Below, one piece after another: positions 8,622 to 17,132 of a stretch of DNA of 64,000 bases. Every line of letters begins with the position of its first letter. The first letter of the stretch is position 1. This DNA comes from UBA1756 sp045222555 (GTDB lineage Bacteria; Bacteroidota; Bacteroidia; Bacteroidales; WCHB1-69): assembly GCA_045222555.1 (NCBI GenBank), contig JBGUYY010000072.1, forward strand, positions 124,001 through 188,000, read 5' to 3'. The notes under the pieces were generated by a model. That model did no database searches. It was given only the letters and a program-made list of their open reading frames with translations, and was not told where the DNA came from. The position numbers and the translations under genes are program-made.

Positions 8622-9875
8622 ATGGCACAAGAAAAAATACCCGTCCGACTCTATTCTGAAATTGGTAGATTGAACGCAGTGTTGCTGCACACTCCCGGCC
8701 CCGAGATAGAGGCCATGACTCCTGAGAATGCGAATGAGGCTTTGTACAGCGACATCCTCAACCACAATATTGTGAAGGACGAGTACCGCTATTTCCGTGG
8801 TGTGTTCGAGAAATGCACTCGCACCTATCAGGTGCGCGACCTGCTGGCGGAGGTGTTGACAGAGCCGACCGTTGCTGAACCACTAGTGAGAAAAAGCTGT
8901 GCCATTGATGGTTGCGAGTTTTTGGCGGATGAATTGCTGTCCCATTCGCCCGAGCAGCTGGCCGGTGAACTGATTGAGGGCTTCCGCTACCGTCCCGGTA
9001 GGGATCCGAAAGGTTTTGAGGAAGGTCGTTACCTGCTCAAGCCGCTCTACAACCTTTTCTTTACCCGCGATGCTGCCTCCTGTGTGCACGACCGTGCGCT
9101 GATTCATACGATGGCCTTTCATGTACGTGAACGCGAGTCGCTGATCTATCGCGCTATCTTCGAGAAATTCTTCCAAGCCGATACGTTCTGTGCGCAAGAA
9201 GCCTGTGCCACCGCCCGTACCGAAGGCGGCGACGTGCAGATTGTGCGCAACGACCTGCTCTGTGTCGGCAACGGCATCCGCACCAACCGCGAGGGCATCG
9301 ACTACCTTATGCAGGCCCATGCCCACAAAGGCAAATTCGCCATCATCGCCCAGCAGCTTCCCCATCATCCCGAGTCGTTCATCCACCTCGACATGGTGTT
9401 CACCTTCCTCGGCCCCCACACCTGCATGGCCTACGAACCGCTGCTGCGTAAAAGCGGCATCTTCAGCGGGATGGCCACCACCCTCATCACGGTCGATAAC
9501 GGCAAAGTGTCCTACCAAGAGTATCCTGATATTCTTAAAGCCCTTCATTCACAGGGCGTTGATCTGGAGCCTGTGATTTGTGGTGGCGCTGATGCGTGGA
9601 TGCAACAGCGCGAGCAGTGGCATAGCGGTGCCAACTTCTTTGCGCTCGGCGAGGATCATATCATCGGCTATCGTCGCAACAGTCACACCATTGAGGCGCT
9701 TGACAAGGCCGGCTTCACGGTCTTGAAGGCCGAGGATGTGGTGGACCGCAATGTCAATCCCTTCGACTATCAGAAGTGTGTGGTCACCTTTGCCGCTTCA
9801 GAGTTGCCGCGTGGCGGTGGCGGTGCGCGCTGCATGACCTGCCCCATCAATCGCAACGAAACCTCCTACCAGTAG
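8622..9875 (+). CDS. arcA: Arginine deiminase
   Basis: Hydrolyses L-arginine to citrulline and ammonia (EC 3.5.3.6). The 417-residue length matches the family. Recognisable blocks are the N-terminal RLNAVLLHTPGPEIE, NLFFTRDAAS, TEGGDVQIV, FIHLDMVFTFLG with the catalytic His, and the C-terminal GGGGARCMTCPINR, where Cys404 aligns with the catalytic Cys of Pseudomonas ArcA. No arcB, arcC or arginine/ornithine antiporter lies next to it. Here it is a single-gene unit with its own promoter, perhaps serving acid resistance, nitrogen supply or citrulline production rather than the full ADI energy pathway. Confidence 0.93.
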   Translation: MAQEKIPVRLYSEIGRLNAVLLHTPGPEIEAMTPENANEALYSDILNHNIVKDEYRYFRGVFEKCTRTYQVRDLLAEVLTEPTVAEPLVRKSCAIDGCEFLADELLSHSPEQLAGELIEGFRYRPGRDPKGFEEGRYLLKPLYNLFFTRDAASCVHDRALIHTMAFHVRERESLIYRAIFEKFFQADTFCAQEACATARTEGGDVQIVRNDLLCVGNGIRTNREGIDYLMQAHAHKGKFAIIAQQLPHHPESFIHLDMVFTFLGPHTCMAYEPLLRKSGIFSGMATTLITVDNGKVSYQEYPDILKALHSQGVDLEPVICGGADAWMQQREQWHSGANFFALGEDHIIGYRRNSHTIEALDKAGFTVLKAEDVVDRNVNPFDYQKCVVTFAASELPRGGGGARCMTCPINRNETSYQ

Positions 9876-9894
9876 CCCTTGGTTTGTAATTTGC

Positions 9895-9937
9895 AATTTA
9901 CAATTCTCAGTTTTCAATTTTCAATTCTCAATTTTAC
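9895..9937. repeat. AT-rich tandem motif (TTTTCAATT type) between arcA and radC
   Basis: Repeats of CAATTTTCAATT/CAATTCTCAATT lie between the converging ends of arcA and radC. The reverse complement, GAAAATTGA repeats, recurs at 20326-20352, 33289-33310, 34974-35027 and 37787-37815. Confidence 0.7.
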
Positions 9938-10638
9938 AGCACTCCTTCTTCCAAGAAGCTGTAGCCATTTGACTTGTGGATGATGACGTGGTCTTTTACT
10001 TCAAGGTTGAATAATTGCGCGGCTTTGCGAATGGTGAGGGTGAGTTCAAGGTCTTCTCGGCTGGGTTTCAAGTTTCCTGATGGGTGATTGTGGCACAGTA
10101 TCAGCCTGGTGGCGCCCAAGTCCAGCGCTTTCTGTATGATTTTTCGAACGTCCACGATGGTTTTGGTCAGATTGCCGGTGCCTATGCACTGGGTGAGCAG
10201 GAGGGAGGAGGCGTTGTTGAGGTAGATGGTCCAGAACTGCTCCTGTTGGGCATCTGCCAACCGGCTCTGCATCAGCTCGATGACATCCTCCACGCTGCCG
10301 ATTTTCTTTTTCTCTTCCACCAATGCGGCACGTCGTCGCCGTCCCAGCTCGAAGGCAGCCTGTAGGGTGACGGCCTTCACTTTGCCGATGCCTTTGATGC
10401 GGGTGAGTTCTTCCACACTCATCTCCGAGAGGCGGTTCAGACTGTTGCCGTTGGCGGCGAGGATGCGTTTGGCGAGGTCAACGGCCGACTCCTGCGAGGT
10501 GCCGGTTCGCAGCAGGATGGCGAGCAGTTCGGCATCGCCCAAGTGGTCGGCGCCATGGGTGAGGTACTTCTCGCGTGGACGGTCGGAAACCGACCATTCA
10601 GGGATGGAAAGGTTGGTGAGATAGGAATTCGCGCACAT
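9934..10638 (-). CDS. radC: RadC family JAB1/MPN-domain protein
   Basis: A 234-residue protein with a helix-hairpin-helix region (LTRIKGIGKVKAV, about 78-90) and a C-terminal JAMM metalloprotease-like domain. The metal-binding motif LCHNHPSGNLKPSRED supplies His183, His185 and Asp196. The domain order matches chromosomal RadC. Despite the name, a DNA-repair role is doubtful, and the actual substrate is unknown. The stop codon lies at the edge of the AT-rich repeat that separates it from convergent arcA. Confidence 0.92.
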   Translation of the reverse strand: MCANSYLTNLSIPEWSVSDRPREKYLTHGADHLGDAELLAILLRTGTSQESAVDLAKRILAANGNSLNRLSEMSVEELTRIKGIGKVKAVTLQAAFELGRRRRAALVEEKKKIGSVEDVIELMQSRLADAQQEQFWTIYLNNASSLLLTQCIGTGNLTKTIVDVRKIIQKALDLGATRLILCHNHPSGNLKPSREDLELTLTIRKAAQLFNLEVKDHVIIHKSNGYSFLEEGVL

Positions 10639-10703
10639 AGCATGAGAACTTCAACATCAATTTGAAAAGAGGGGGTTGGTAAAAGAAAAGGGAGTGTTAG
10701 CTG

Positions 10704-11639
10704 CTAATAGGCTTTTTGGCGTTTCAGCACGTAGGGGAGCAGGATTTGGTCGAACCCTTTGGTGATGTCGCAGGGCAGCAGGTCAATCTGGTACTGTCCG
10801 CACTTCACTTTCAGCTCGTTAAAGTAGTCGCCTATGGTGGCTTTGTAGTAGTCGCGGATTTGGTTGGCGTGGATCTTCAGCTCGTCACCCGACTCCATGT
10901 CGATGAACTTGTAGAGGCGGTTCTCCAGCGCGAAGTCAAATTCCAGCTTTTTGTGGTAGGTATGGAAGAGAATCACCTCGTGCTTGTTGTGCTTGAGGTG
11001 TTGTAGGGCGAGCAGCAGCTCCTCGGTGTCGGCGCAGCTTTCCAGCATGTCGCTGAAGATGATGACCATGGAGCGGCGGTGTATCTGTTCGGCGATACGG
11101 TGCAGGGTGTCGGTGACCATCGACTTGCGTTTTACCTCGGTGGAGATGGGACGTAGCAGTTTCTCCAACTCACGGTAGATCATCTTCTGGTGCATGTCGC
11201 CGCCCCGTGACTGCGTGTGCAGCTCGAGAGTGTCGGAAAATACGCTCAGACCGACGGCATCGCGCTGGTTTTTCAGCATCTGCATGATGGCCGCTGCGGC
11301 ATAGATGGAGAAAAAGATCTTGTTGGGTGAGGCCAGCGTGTAGTTGTTCTGTATCGGGAAGTACATGGAGGAGGAGTTGTCGATGATGAGGTGGCAGCGC
11401 AGGTTGGTCTCTTCTTCGTAGCATTTCACAAAGAGTTTGTCGGTTTTGGCATACAGCTTCCAGTCGATGTGCTTGGTGGGCTCGCCGGCGTTGTACTGCC
11501 GGTGTTCGGCAAACTCTACGGAGAAGCCGTGCATAGGACTCTTGTGGATACCGGTGATGAAGCCCTCCACCACCTGTTTGGCCACGAACTCCAAGTTGTC
11601 GTACTGCGTTACTTTCGATAGGTCCAGCTTGTATTCCAT
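10704..11639 (-). CDS. DUF58 domain protein (VWA-like, MoxR-associated type)
   Basis: The frame is open to a TTG at 11675, but the promoter element at 11671-11680 would overlap that start, so I choose the ATG at 11639 (MEYKLDLSKVTQYDN), giving 311 residues. The DUF58 core HGFSVEFAEHRQYNAGE then HIDWKLYAKTDKLFVK is clear. It is followed by a von Willebrand A-like segment with the MIDAS-type motif IIDNSSSMYF. DUF58 proteins usually partner with MoxR AAA ATPases and membrane VWA proteins in envelope or metal-enzyme assembly. No moxR gene is adjacent here. Confidence 0.85.
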   Translation of the reverse strand: MEYKLDLSKVTQYDNLEFVAKQVVEGFITGIHKSPMHGFSVEFAEHRQYNAGEPTKHIDWKLYAKTDKLFVKCYEEETNLRCHLIIDNSSSMYFPIQNNYTLASPNKIFFSIYAAAAIMQMLKNQRDAVGLSVFSDTLELHTQSRGGDMHQKMIYRELEKLLRPISTEVKRKSMVTDTLHRIAEQIHRRSMVIIFSDMLESCADTEELLLALQHLKHNKHEVILFHTYHKKLEFDFALENRLYKFIDMESGDELKIHANQIRDYYKATIGDYFNELKVKCGQYQIDLLPCDITKGFDQILLPYVLKRQKAY

Positions 11640-11670
11640 AATGGTCTCGTCAATGGTTATGCAAAAAGCG

Positions 11671-11680
11671 TGCAAAGGTA
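11671..11680 (-). promoter_or_regulatory. -7 promoter element for the DUF58 gene
   Basis: Minus strand TACCTTTGCA matches TAnnTTTGC. Its position excludes the upstream TTG (11675) as a start and supports ATG 11639. Confidence 0.65.
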
Positions 11681-11702
11681 CGATTATTTTATGAATTGGC
11701 GG

Positions 11703-13373
11703 TCATCGAAGAAAGTGGTTGATTTCACGGCGTGCTTCGGGCCGCAAGGAGGTTTGTGACGGGTCGTTGGGAAGTAGCTGGTCATCAGATAGTATGGTCG
11801 CGGTGCCCGCCTCCTTGTCGATAAGCAGCACCAAAGGGTAGTGTCGTCGTCCGAGAAGCTGTGTGAGTTTCTCCTCGTCGGCGGGGCGCACATACAGCGG
11901 AGCGAAGGGTACGCTAAGATGCTGGCGTATCTGTTGCATCCGTTCTCTACGGCACAATGGGTCGGGGCATTTGCGCTCAACGATGTACAATGCGCTATCG
12001 CTCACCGCCATGCTGTTCAAACAGGCGTAGAGCCCCTCTTCGCAGGCGTGACACTGCGGCGAGTCATTCACCACTATCACAGCTCGGCGGACGGGAAGAT
12101 TGTCATACTGGAAAGGATTTCCCCATGCATCTGTCAGCGGCAGCTCGTGGCAGGGCAGCTGCGCGTGGTCCGGCTTCATCCGCAGCATTCGTAGCTTCAT
12201 CACGGGCGTGTGGTCGGCGAAGAACCGCTGCTGTGACTCTTCATAGTCGCTTTCTGTCCGCCCGACATAGGGCTCAGGGGTGCTTTTCACCACCTGTACG
12301 ATGCAGCGGTTGCCGCCGACCATCAGGGCGAGGGCACGATGGGCATAGTAGAAGGGAAACTCGTCCTCCGTAAGCGGATGCTCTTTCTCGTAGTGGGTGC
12401 TTAATACGCTGCTCTCTCTCAGCTCGCCTGTCGGCGTGGTGCGCAGCAGGAGCAGTGGAGTTGTCAGGGTGGCTGATGCACTGTCGTACTGGTGGTAGGT
12501 GATGAGGAAGGTGCTGTCGTCGAGTACGAACAGCTCCAGTGGGAAGGAGTAGGGTGTGGTGGTTTGGAAGATATGCATGGCTCGTGCCCCGCTGTAGGGC
12601 ATGGCTTGCACTTCACGGATGTAGTCGTCGGGCAGAGAGTGCCAGCCGGGCGGTTCCCATGCGGTTTCGGCAATTGGGTGCCCGTTGGCATCAAGTTTCT
12701 GGAGTTGGGGTAGGGGTGTGGGGATGAAGAACAGGTGGTTGCCGTAGGGCTTAAGGAGCGCGTTAGGGCGAAACTGCAGCAGGAAAGGGGCGGGCAGCGG
12801 CAGGTGTGCCACCGAGTCCAGCCGTCCGGCGGCCGGTTCCAGCAGGGTGAATCCGTCATCGTTAACTTGTGCGATGGCTTTGGCCCCCTGACTGTCGTAG
12901 TAACCGAAGTCTGCGTCGGGGAAAGGATAGGCATGCAGCAGACGTGCGCTGCCGTTGCGTGCCAGCTCGTATTCCAGCAGCTGATCGGAGGTGGCGAGCA
13001 GCAGGCGTTGCCTATGCACTGCAATGGAGTAGAGCCAGTAATGGTTCTGCAGCATTGCGAGGCCTTTCTTCGCAGGCAGGGGTATCTTGTGGGTGGTGGC
13101 GGTCATGGTGGCAAGATCCCACCGCTCCACGGTCGCCACACCGCCTTTCTTGCGGGTGCCGATCACTTCAGCATTGCACAGGTAGAGTGCGTCATCATCT
13201 ATGCAGCCGATGAGCTTGCCGGGTTGTGCTGCACAGGAACTTTCGGGCAGGTCGATCTCACTGTCCAGATAAAAGTATTGTGAGAGGTGTTGCTGCGCTT
13301 TCCCCTGCAAAGGTACAAGTAGCACCCATAGTAGGCTGGACAGGAAGATGAGATGGTGTAGTCTTGTTTTCAT
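11703..13373 (-). CDS. Secreted protein of unknown function with C-terminal CxxC segment
   Basis: A 556-residue protein with a signal peptide ending near GKAQ. The first two thirds read as beta-rich, propeller-like sequence with repeated short strands such as ALYLCNAEVIG, LLLATSDQLLEYEL and HLFFIPTPLPQLQKL. The C-terminal part contains VIVVNDSPQCHACEEGLYACL, in which CHAC could be a thioredoxin-type redox pair, followed by YPLVLLIDKEAG, a strand-turn typical of thioredoxin folds. I do not recognise the family; a propeller plus thioredoxin-like architecture is inference. No clear promoter motif was found upstream. Confidence 0.6.
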   Translation of the reverse strand: MKTRLHHLIFLSSLLWVLLVPLQGKAQQHLSQYFYLDSEIDLPESSCAAQPGKLIGCIDDDALYLCNAEVIGTRKKGGVATVERWDLATMTATTHKIPLPAKKGLAMLQNHYWLYSIAVHRQRLLLATSDQLLEYELARNGSARLLHAYPFPDADFGYYDSQGAKAIAQVNDDGFTLLEPAAGRLDSVAHLPLPAPFLLQFRPNALLKPYGNHLFFIPTPLPQLQKLDANGHPIAETAWEPPGWHSLPDDYIREVQAMPYSGARAMHIFQTTTPYSFPLELFVLDDSTFLITYHQYDSASATLTTPLLLLRTTPTGELRESSVLSTHYEKEHPLTEDEFPFYYAHRALALMVGGNRCIVQVVKSTPEPYVGRTESDYEESQQRFFADHTPVMKLRMLRMKPDHAQLPCHELPLTDAWGNPFQYDNLPVRRAVIVVNDSPQCHACEEGLYACLNSMAVSDSALYIVERKCPDPLCRRERMQQIRQHLSVPFAPLYVRPADEEKLTQLLGRRHYPLVLLIDKEAGTATILSDDQLLPNDPSQTSLRPEARREINHFLR

Positions 13374-13457
13374 CGTTCGGCAGAGGGGGACAAAAGGGCA
13401 TGCCTATTGCATAATTATCCGAAGACATGCCCTGTAACGTATTATAAAACAGAATGA

Positions 13458-13964
13458 TTAATGAGCGGCATCTTGAAGCATCCCGTTGTCATCTGTTTCA
13501 ATGGTGATAACGATTCTGCCTTCGGTGCAGTTGCGGGGATTGTACTGCCAGTTGGCTTTGATGAAGTAGAGCGTGGACTTGCGGCCGTTGCTGATGGCCA
13601 CTTTTTGACTGGCGGTTCCGCGATAACCCGACTTCTGGATTTGCAACTCCGACGTTTCAATCAAGCTGTTGATGGCTCTGATGATGGTAGGATTGGAGAG
13701 CAGGTCGTGGTTAGGTGCTGAATAACAGGAGTATCCGATTTCGCGGGAGGCACGGCACCAGTTGAAACCAGCGCCTTCGCAGTCTAATCTCACCTGCGTT
13801 ACACCGTTCTCCACTCCGAGGAAAGAGGTGGTGACGCGCTGGTAGCAGTTGAACAGGTTCTGCCAGGATGAGCCTTCCTTGTTCACTTCAATAACCACTA
13901 CTTTCTTGCCAAAAGAGGTGAACACTGCAAGGCATAAGCAAAGGATAAGGATAATTCGTTTCAT
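13458..13964 (-). CDS. Small secreted protein of unknown function
   Basis: A 168-residue product with an N-terminal signal peptide (MKRIILILCLCLAVFTSFGKK). The mature region has four Cys residues and the segments VTQVRLDCEGAGFNWCRAS and NPRNCTEGRIVITIETDDNG. No known family was recognised. It has an unusually long predicted leader of about 190 bases from the promoter at 14158-14167, with a GC-rich hairpin in it. Confidence 0.55.
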   Translation of the reverse strand: MKRIILILCLCLAVFTSFGKKVVVIEVNKEGSSWQNLFNCYQRVTTSFLGVENGVTQVRLDCEGAGFNWCRASREIGYSCYSAPNHDLLSNPTIIRAINSLIETSELQIQKSGYRGTASQKVAISNGRKSTLYFIKANWQYNPRNCTEGRIVITIETDDNGMLQDAAH

Positions 13965-14122
13965 AAGATAGGTTTTTAGTTGATAATGAGTTGGTTATCA
14001 CTTTCGCAGTTGGCATCTGTAAGATGCGGCATCAGCGTCAATCGTTGGATTGAAGGTTCGCTCCTGTTTTGGCTGGTTCTGTTTTGAGTTTTACATATTG
14101 AGCATTTTGAGGTTTTGAGTGG

Positions 14123-14141
14123 CAGGGGATGCCAGCCCCTG
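14123..14141. other. GC-rich hairpin in the leader of the small secreted protein gene
   Basis: CAGGGG (14123-14128) pairs with CCCCTG (14136-14141) across a 7-base loop. It lies between the promoter at 14158 and the start codon at 13964. On the minus strand no T-run follows, so it is not a typical terminator. The rest of 13965-14150 and the AT-rich 14180-14360 show no further feature. Confidence 0.5.
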
Positions 14142-14157
14142 TTTTCGTTTCTAACAT

Positions 14158-14167
14158 CGCAAAGATA
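14158..14167 (-). promoter_or_regulatory. -7 promoter element for the small secreted protein gene
   Basis: Minus strand TATCTTTGCG matches TAnnTTTGC. It gives a leader of about 190 bases to the gene ending at 13458. Confidence 0.5.
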
Positions 14168-14369
14168 CGATGGACGGCAAGTCATTTTCAACCTTTTTGG
14201 AAAATTTTTCTAAAATTATTTTACTGATATTCAATATTTTATATATTCTGCCAATTTATTTCATTGGAAATAGATGGCTTTTTTCGGAGTATTTATTGTT
14301 AAAATTATAAAAGTTATCCGTATGATGAAACTATTTTATTCAACTCCAATATCGTCCGCGTTTTTTTCC

Positions 14370-14379
14370 TAATTTTGCC
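14370..14379 (+). promoter_or_regulatory. -7 promoter element for rsmE
   Basis: TAATTTTGCC matches TAnnTTTGC, 42 bp upstream of the rsmE ATG. Confidence 0.6.
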
Positions 14380-14420
14380 TCCTGAAGTATGAGGGGGAAC
14401 CCCTTCCAGAAATTTTTACT

Positions 14421-15119
14421 ATGTTCGTCTTTTACTGCATTGAAATCCAAGGGAATACCATAACACTGACGGGTGATGATGCCCGCCATTGCGCCAAGGT
14501 GCTGCGCAAGCGTCCCGGCGACTCCATCCTGCTGACCGACGGCTGTGGCACGCTGGCCAAAGCTTCTCTCACCCACGTGTCTCCCACCGACTGCGTGGCA
14601 GAGGTGCTGGAACGCAACACGATACCGCCCCGTCGCTTCGCACTGCACCTCGCTGTCGCACCCACCAAGAATGCCGACCGCATGGAGTGGCTGGTGGAAA
14701 AGGCGGTGGAGCTGGGCGTCGAACGCATCTCGTTCATCATTTGCGACCACTCTGAGCGGCGCAAAATCGACCTCGATCGGATGCACCGCATCGCCATCGC
14801 TGCCCTCAAACAGTCGCAAACCGCCTGGTTGCCAGAACTCCAAATGGTTGATTTTAGCGATTTTGTGGCACAGAACCAGTCCGTTCCCCAGCGCTATATG
14901 GCATGGTGCGACGACCTCAATACGGTGCAGTTCGCCGACCAAACATGGACGGAGGGAGAGATTCTGCTGCTCATCGGTCCCGAAGGCGACTTCTCTGCAG
15001 AAGAAATCAATATCTGTAAATTTCTTGGTTATAAAGAGGTTAAATTAGGAAGCCGCCGTCTCCGTACGGAAACAGCGGCTCTTTTTGGCTGTTTTACAGT
15101 CGCCTTGCGCAATGCGTAG
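14421..15119 (+). CDS. rsmE: 16S rRNA (uracil(1498)-N(3))-methyltransferase
   Basis: Methylates U1498 of 16S rRNA using S-adenosylmethionine. The 232-residue protein has the N-terminal PUA-like region (DDARHCAKVLRKRPGD, about 19-34). It also has the SPOUT knot motifs LLIGPEGDFSAEEI (184-196) and LGSRRLRTETAALFG (209-223), which form the SAM-binding site. Length and motif order match the family. It is convergent with htpG, whose stop codon is only a few bases away, and is expressed from its own promoter. Confidence 0.93.
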   Translation: MFVFYCIEIQGNTITLTGDDARHCAKVLRKRPGDSILLTDGCGTLAKASLTHVSPTDCVAEVLERNTIPPRRFALHLAVAPTKNADRMEWLVEKAVELGVERISFIICDHSERRKIDLDRMHRIAIAALKQSQTAWLPELQMVDFSDFVAQNQSVPQRYMAWCDDLNTVQFADQTWTEGEILLLIGPEGDFSAEEINICKFLGYKEVKLGSRRLRTETAALFGCFTVALRNA

Positions 15120-15121
15120 GG

Positions 15122-17005
15122 TTACATCATCTCCACACTGCGCTTCACAAACTGACTGAGTTTTTCGCCGGTCAGCAGGTTCTGCGACAGCAACGCAAGG
15201 TCGATGAGCTGTTGGGTCATCTGGTCTTTCGTGGCTTCGTCCTGCTCGGCGATGATCTTGGCCGCCAGCGGATGGTTGCCGTTGACCACCAGGTTGTAGT
15301 GGTTGAAATCGCCATAAAAGCCTGGCTGACCTGAGAGTTTCTGCATGTCTTTGAAACGACGCATGAACTCGTTCTGCGTGATCATAATCGGCAGCTCGCT
15401 CTCGCTGAGGTTGGACACCATCACGGTGAACATCTCTTTGTCGGCATTCTTCTCAAAGGTCTCTTTCAGCGTTTTTTGCTCATCCTCAGAAAGTTTGGCA
15501 GGCATCACCTCGTCTTTCTCTATCAATTTCTCCATCACATCAGCATCTACGCGTGCGAAACGGCACTTCTCGATTTTCGGTTCCAGCAGGTTGATGAAGT
15601 GGGTGTCGAGGAAACCGTCCATCAGCAGCACATCATAGCCACGCTCCTTGGCCGACTGGATGTAAACATGCTGTGTAGCAGTGTCGTGCGCGTACAAATA
15701 CACTACCACGTCGTTTTTGTCTTTCTGCAAGGTCTCGATATGGGTACGGTATTCGTCCATCGTGAAATATTTTCCATCCACATTTTTGAAAAGGATGAAA
15801 TTCTTGGCTCTTTCGTAAAATTTCTCATCGGTGATGCAGCCGTATTCGATGAAAACTTTGAGGTCGTCCCATTTTTTCTCGAAGTCCTCGCGGTTGTTTT
15901 TGAACATCTCCTCCAGCTTATCGGCCACCTTTTTGGTGATGTGCGACGAGATTTTCTTCACGTTGGCATCCGACTGCAGGTACGAACGCGACACGTTGAG
16001 CGGGATGTCGGGCGAGTCGATGACACCATGCAACAGCATCATGAATTCGGGGATCACACCCTCTAACTGGTCGGTGATAAATACCTGATTGCAATAGAGT
16101 TGTACTTTGTTTTTCTGGATTTCCAGCTGGTTGCGTACTTTCGGGAAGTAGAGAATGCCGGTGAGGTTGAAGGGGTAGTCCACGTTGAGGTGGATCTGGA
16201 ACAGCGGTTCCTCAAAGGTCATCGGGTAGAGTTCGCGGTAGAAGTTGAGATACTCTTCTGGTTTGATGCTGGAGGGTGATTGTTTCCACAGGGGCTGCGT
16301 ATTGTTGATGATGCGGGGCACTTTCACCTCTACCTCTTTCACCTCTTCGCCCTCTTTGGGTTCCACACCTTCTGGTTTCTCCCATTTGCTTTCCAGGCCA
16401 CACTGAATCGGGATGGGAAGGAAGCGGCAGTATTTGCGAAGCAAAGCCACAATCTTCTGTTCATCAGCAAATTCCATTCCGTCTTCGGCCAGGTGAAGAA
16501 TGATGTCGGTACCACGTTCTGCCTTCTCGCACTCCTCCATTTCGTAGTCGGGCGAGCCGTTGCATGTCCACTTAACGGCTTTTGCATCAGGCTGGTACGA
16601 GCGGGTGATGATGTCCACGCGTTCCGAAACCATAAAGGCGGAATAGAATCCCAATCCGAAATGGCCGATGATATTGCCCTCTTCCATCTTGAATTTCTCC
16701 AAAAACTCCTCAGCACCCGAAAAGGCAATCTGGTTGATGTATTTGTCCACCTCTTCGGCAGTCATGCCAATGCCGTGGTCGCTCACGGTGATGGTTTTGG
16801 CCTCCTTGTCCACCTTCACTTGGATAGTCAAATCGCCCAATTCACCATCAAATTTTCCCATCGTGGAAAGGGTTTTCAGCTTCTGGGTGGCATCTACTGC
16901 ATTGGAAATCAGCTCTCTAATAAAAATGTCATGTTCTGAATATAAGAACTTTTTAATCACCGGAAAAATGTTCTCGGTCTGTACATTGATTTGTCCTTTG
17001 CTCAT
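15122..17005 (-). CDS. htpG: Molecular chaperone HtpG (Hsp90)
   Basis: An ATP-dependent cytosolic chaperone of 627 residues, full length for bacterial Hsp90. The GHKL ATPase N-domain shows the catalytic Glu helix FIRELISNAVDATQKL, the nucleotide-binding DHGIGMT, and the glycine-rich lid GHFGLGFYSAFMV. The middle domain contains PLFQIHLNVDYPFNLTG and SRSYLQSD, and the C-terminal dimerisation region follows. There is no MEEVD tail, as expected in bacteria. The 127-bp region upstream of the start is AT-rich, and I saw no TAnnTTTGC element there, so heat-shock or alternative sigma control is possible but not shown. Confidence 0.96.
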   Translation of the reverse strand: MSKGQINVQTENIFPVIKKFLYSEHDIFIRELISNAVDATQKLKTLSTMGKFDGELGDLTIQVKVDKEAKTITVSDHGIGMTAEEVDKYINQIAFSGAEEFLEKFKMEEGNIIGHFGLGFYSAFMVSERVDIITRSYQPDAKAVKWTCNGSPDYEMEECEKAERGTDIILHLAEDGMEFADEQKIVALLRKYCRFLPIPIQCGLESKWEKPEGVEPKEGEEVKEVEVKVPRIINNTQPLWKQSPSSIKPEEYLNFYRELYPMTFEEPLFQIHLNVDYPFNLTGILYFPKVRNQLEIQKNKVQLYCNQVFITDQLEGVIPEFMMLLHGVIDSPDIPLNVSRSYLQSDANVKKISSHITKKVADKLEEMFKNNREDFEKKWDDLKVFIEYGCITDEKFYERAKNFILFKNVDGKYFTMDEYRTHIETLQKDKNDVVVYLYAHDTATQHVYIQSAKERGYDVLLMDGFLDTHFINLLEPKIEKCRFARVDADVMEKLIEKDEVMPAKLSEDEQKTLKETFEKNADKEMFTVMVSNLSESELPIMITQNEFMRRFKDMQKLSGQPGFYGDFNHYNLVVNGNHPLAAKIIAEQDEATKDQMTQQLIDLALLSQNLLTGEKLSQFVKRSVEMM

Positions 17006-17132
17006 GGTGATATTTTTTTTATTTAATTAATTTTCAATAAATTATAAATAATAAATGATGTGAAAAGAGATTTTTTTGCACACCGTCACCCAATATGCAA
17101 TTCTTGTGCCAAAATAAAATTATGACAAATTG

